A stretch of DNA of 64,000 nucleotides from NCBI RefSeq assembly GCF_000003815.2, contig NC_049994.1:10583751-10647750 (forward strand), given 5' to 3'. This DNA comes from Branchiostoma floridae. Its lineage: Eukaryota > Chordata > Leptocardii > Amphioxiformes > Branchiostomatidae. This document shows positions 62,356-64,000 of this stretch, one piece after another. Under the pieces are notes generated by a model that worked only from the letters and a program-made list of their open reading frames with translations, ran no database searches and had not been told where the DNA came from. Within the stretch, counting starts at the first letter, position 1. Every line of letters starts with the position of its first letter. Position numbers and translations under genes: made by a program.

Positions 62356-64000
62356 TCACATCGCACAGTTAACGAGTGTCTGAGTTACACTACGTAACCA
62401 ACATGGCACCACAAACGTTACACGTGTAAAAAGAGAACATATTTTGGGCGTATTTCTAACATGCGATTCGATTTTATGGCTACACCTTCTACTTTTATCA
62501 CGTAAAGGAAATTTTATAAACATATGCCATGTAGCACAATAGGCCTCTAAAATACATGTTAATGATATTTTACGTTGTGAGACCATTGCTTAAACTACAA
62601 AAATGAAACCATTTTCAAAGTTTCTGCATTTCTACAGTACAACATATTCATCATGCTAACATACATTTGAAGTACAAATTCTACACTTCCGATCAGGATC
62701 TCTGTATGATTTAGTAACTCTTACAAAGACACAGGGAGCCTCAAAATGTGTTCTAATGAAAACTCAATACAACTGAAAAATGGCTATTGACAGAAAGTGA
62801 GAAACACCAACTGAATGTATAAGAATGATAGAAAAGGATAAAGATAAATAAGAAGTATAATCAATACGCAGATCACGAACTCAAAGTAAGTTGGTGAGAC
62901 ATTTGTGCAAGTCCCAGACGTCCACAAAAGAAAATTGCACTGTGGTCTAGTGATTGCCAAAGGTTCACAGTGTTAGAAATGAAGTCGTAACTTTTAATTG
63001 CCTGTCAGAACGACAATAAAACAGGGAAAGAGTCATCATGAAATATATACGAAGTCTCTCTGAAACTTTATAAAATTGTTCTTTTACAAATTAAAGGAAA
63101 ACCGTTTTTCTACTTACATTCTCTGTTGTTTCACGATCATTGCAGAATATTTAGAATACAGATAACAACCTTTTTTGTTCAAAATGGATAGATTGTTTTA
63201 TCCAAGCCGACGTTTGTGTTGTGGACGTTACTCACCAAATAGCCAGAACACAGATTTTAAAAAGAACTGAAAAGAAATTTATTATCGGATGACACACGAT
63301 CCTGATGAAACTTTTCGCAGATCTAGAATATCTTTAATTTGCACAACGTTTGCATGCTAAAGCATGGTGCTCTTTTGGAAAGACGTCAAGTTTGATTCAA
63401 CAAGTGTTCCGTACCGTGTTCAAATCATTGATGACCTTTCGGATGAAACTCACGCAGAATTTTCGCAATCTAATTAAGAATGACCTTAATAGCGATGGGG
63501 TCACGGTCGCGCCCTGTGATTGAAATTGACACGGCTGTTTCCCAAACGTGTGAGTTTTTCATTAAACGTTTTCGCTTTCTCAGACAAAAGAGACTCGGTA
63601 GATTTCAATCTCAATTACGCGGGGGAGAACTCGCGACCTGACAATGGTTCCGGGAATACGCGCGCGCGCCGCTTAGATTCCCGGAATTCAATTCCCCAAA
63701 CTCGCGCTGGCATCTCTCTCCTTTTTGTTTGTTAAAGATGCTCTGCCTGCGATTTAATGAGATTAACGCAGTCGATTTAATTCCATAAGAAGACAAGCCC
63801 TGTCACTAGCTACCGACACAACAATACGTTCCCCTTGCTCCCCCTCGAGTTAAGCCGACAATTAATATCGTTCTCTATTGTGGGGAAGCCGTAATATCCT
63901 TAGCTCCGCTATTATCTTTGGCTTCAGCGCCTGGAGTTGACAGGATTAGAGCGGTACGCGGCCTAGCCAGGGCGAAGCGTGAAAGTGGATGAGGATACTG

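Larger units (their letters stand above)
57001..64000. other. Intergenic DNA further 3' of Hox1
   Basis: No gene recognised to the right edge. It contains TTGACAG/CTGTCAA at 57165, 62172, 62787 and 63937, a PBX-HOX type site at 57585-57592, a DR2 at 58943-58956, a near-DR1 at 60385-60397 and a promoter-like motif cluster at 61961-62355. Confidence 0.6.

Overview
This window is a stretch of an animal Hox cluster holding the three anterior genes Hox3, Hox2 and Hox1, in that order and all on the + strand. Each gene has two coding exons, with a phase-1 intron between a hexapeptide (PBX-binding) motif and a complete 60-residue homeodomain. The proteins retain vertebrate-like landmarks: the Hox3 start MQK..YY and C-terminus APKLTHL, the Hox2 start GFINS.PSLEE, and the Hox1 start ARMNS with the core WMK.KRNPP.TG. 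Chordate-like proteins in a compact single-strand anterior cluster (about 16 kb from Hox3 start to Hox1 stop), a divergent Hox2, and a large gene-free region upstream of Hox3 best fit a cephalochordate (amphioxus, Branchiostoma-like). I hold this at about 75%; a hemichordate is the main alternative.

Layout: 1-37.6 kb is non-coding DNA 5' of Hox3, presumably the Hox4-Hox3 interval, broken by two assembly gaps (18333-18497 and 29494-29602). Hox3 lies at 37943-39867, Hox2 at 44891-45928 and Hox1 at 52299-53595. From 54 to 64 kb is non-coding DNA 3' of Hox1, including a block at about 55.2-57.0 kb that is unusually dense in short perfect hairpins and carries a tRNA-like B box. I found no other convincing protein gene and no transposase or reverse transcriptase.

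The most interesting content is regulatory. (1) The proximal 5' regions of Hox1, Hox2 and Hox3 share one composite element, an inverted CCAAT box followed at identical spacing by a TCACATGA/TCACGTG-type E-box. A fourth copy with a TATAAA box sits alone at 1526-1616, 36 kb upstream of Hox3. (2) The MEIS/PREP-type heptamer TTGACAG occurs at least 31 times against about 8 expected. (3) Two DR5 retinoic-acid-type repeats match the consensus at both half-sites (29400-29416 and 43727-43743), with weaker DR2/DR5 and several DR1 sites. (4) PBX-HOX sites sit just upstream of Hox1 and Hox3, and a MEIS-PBX-HOX arrangement lies between Hox2 and Hox1.

Together these suggest the three genes share a ubiquitous-factor promoter type, with retinoid, TALE and Hox cross-regulatory input from flanking DNA. 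The motif observations are read directly from the sequence. Factor identities and functions are inferred from known binding preferences.
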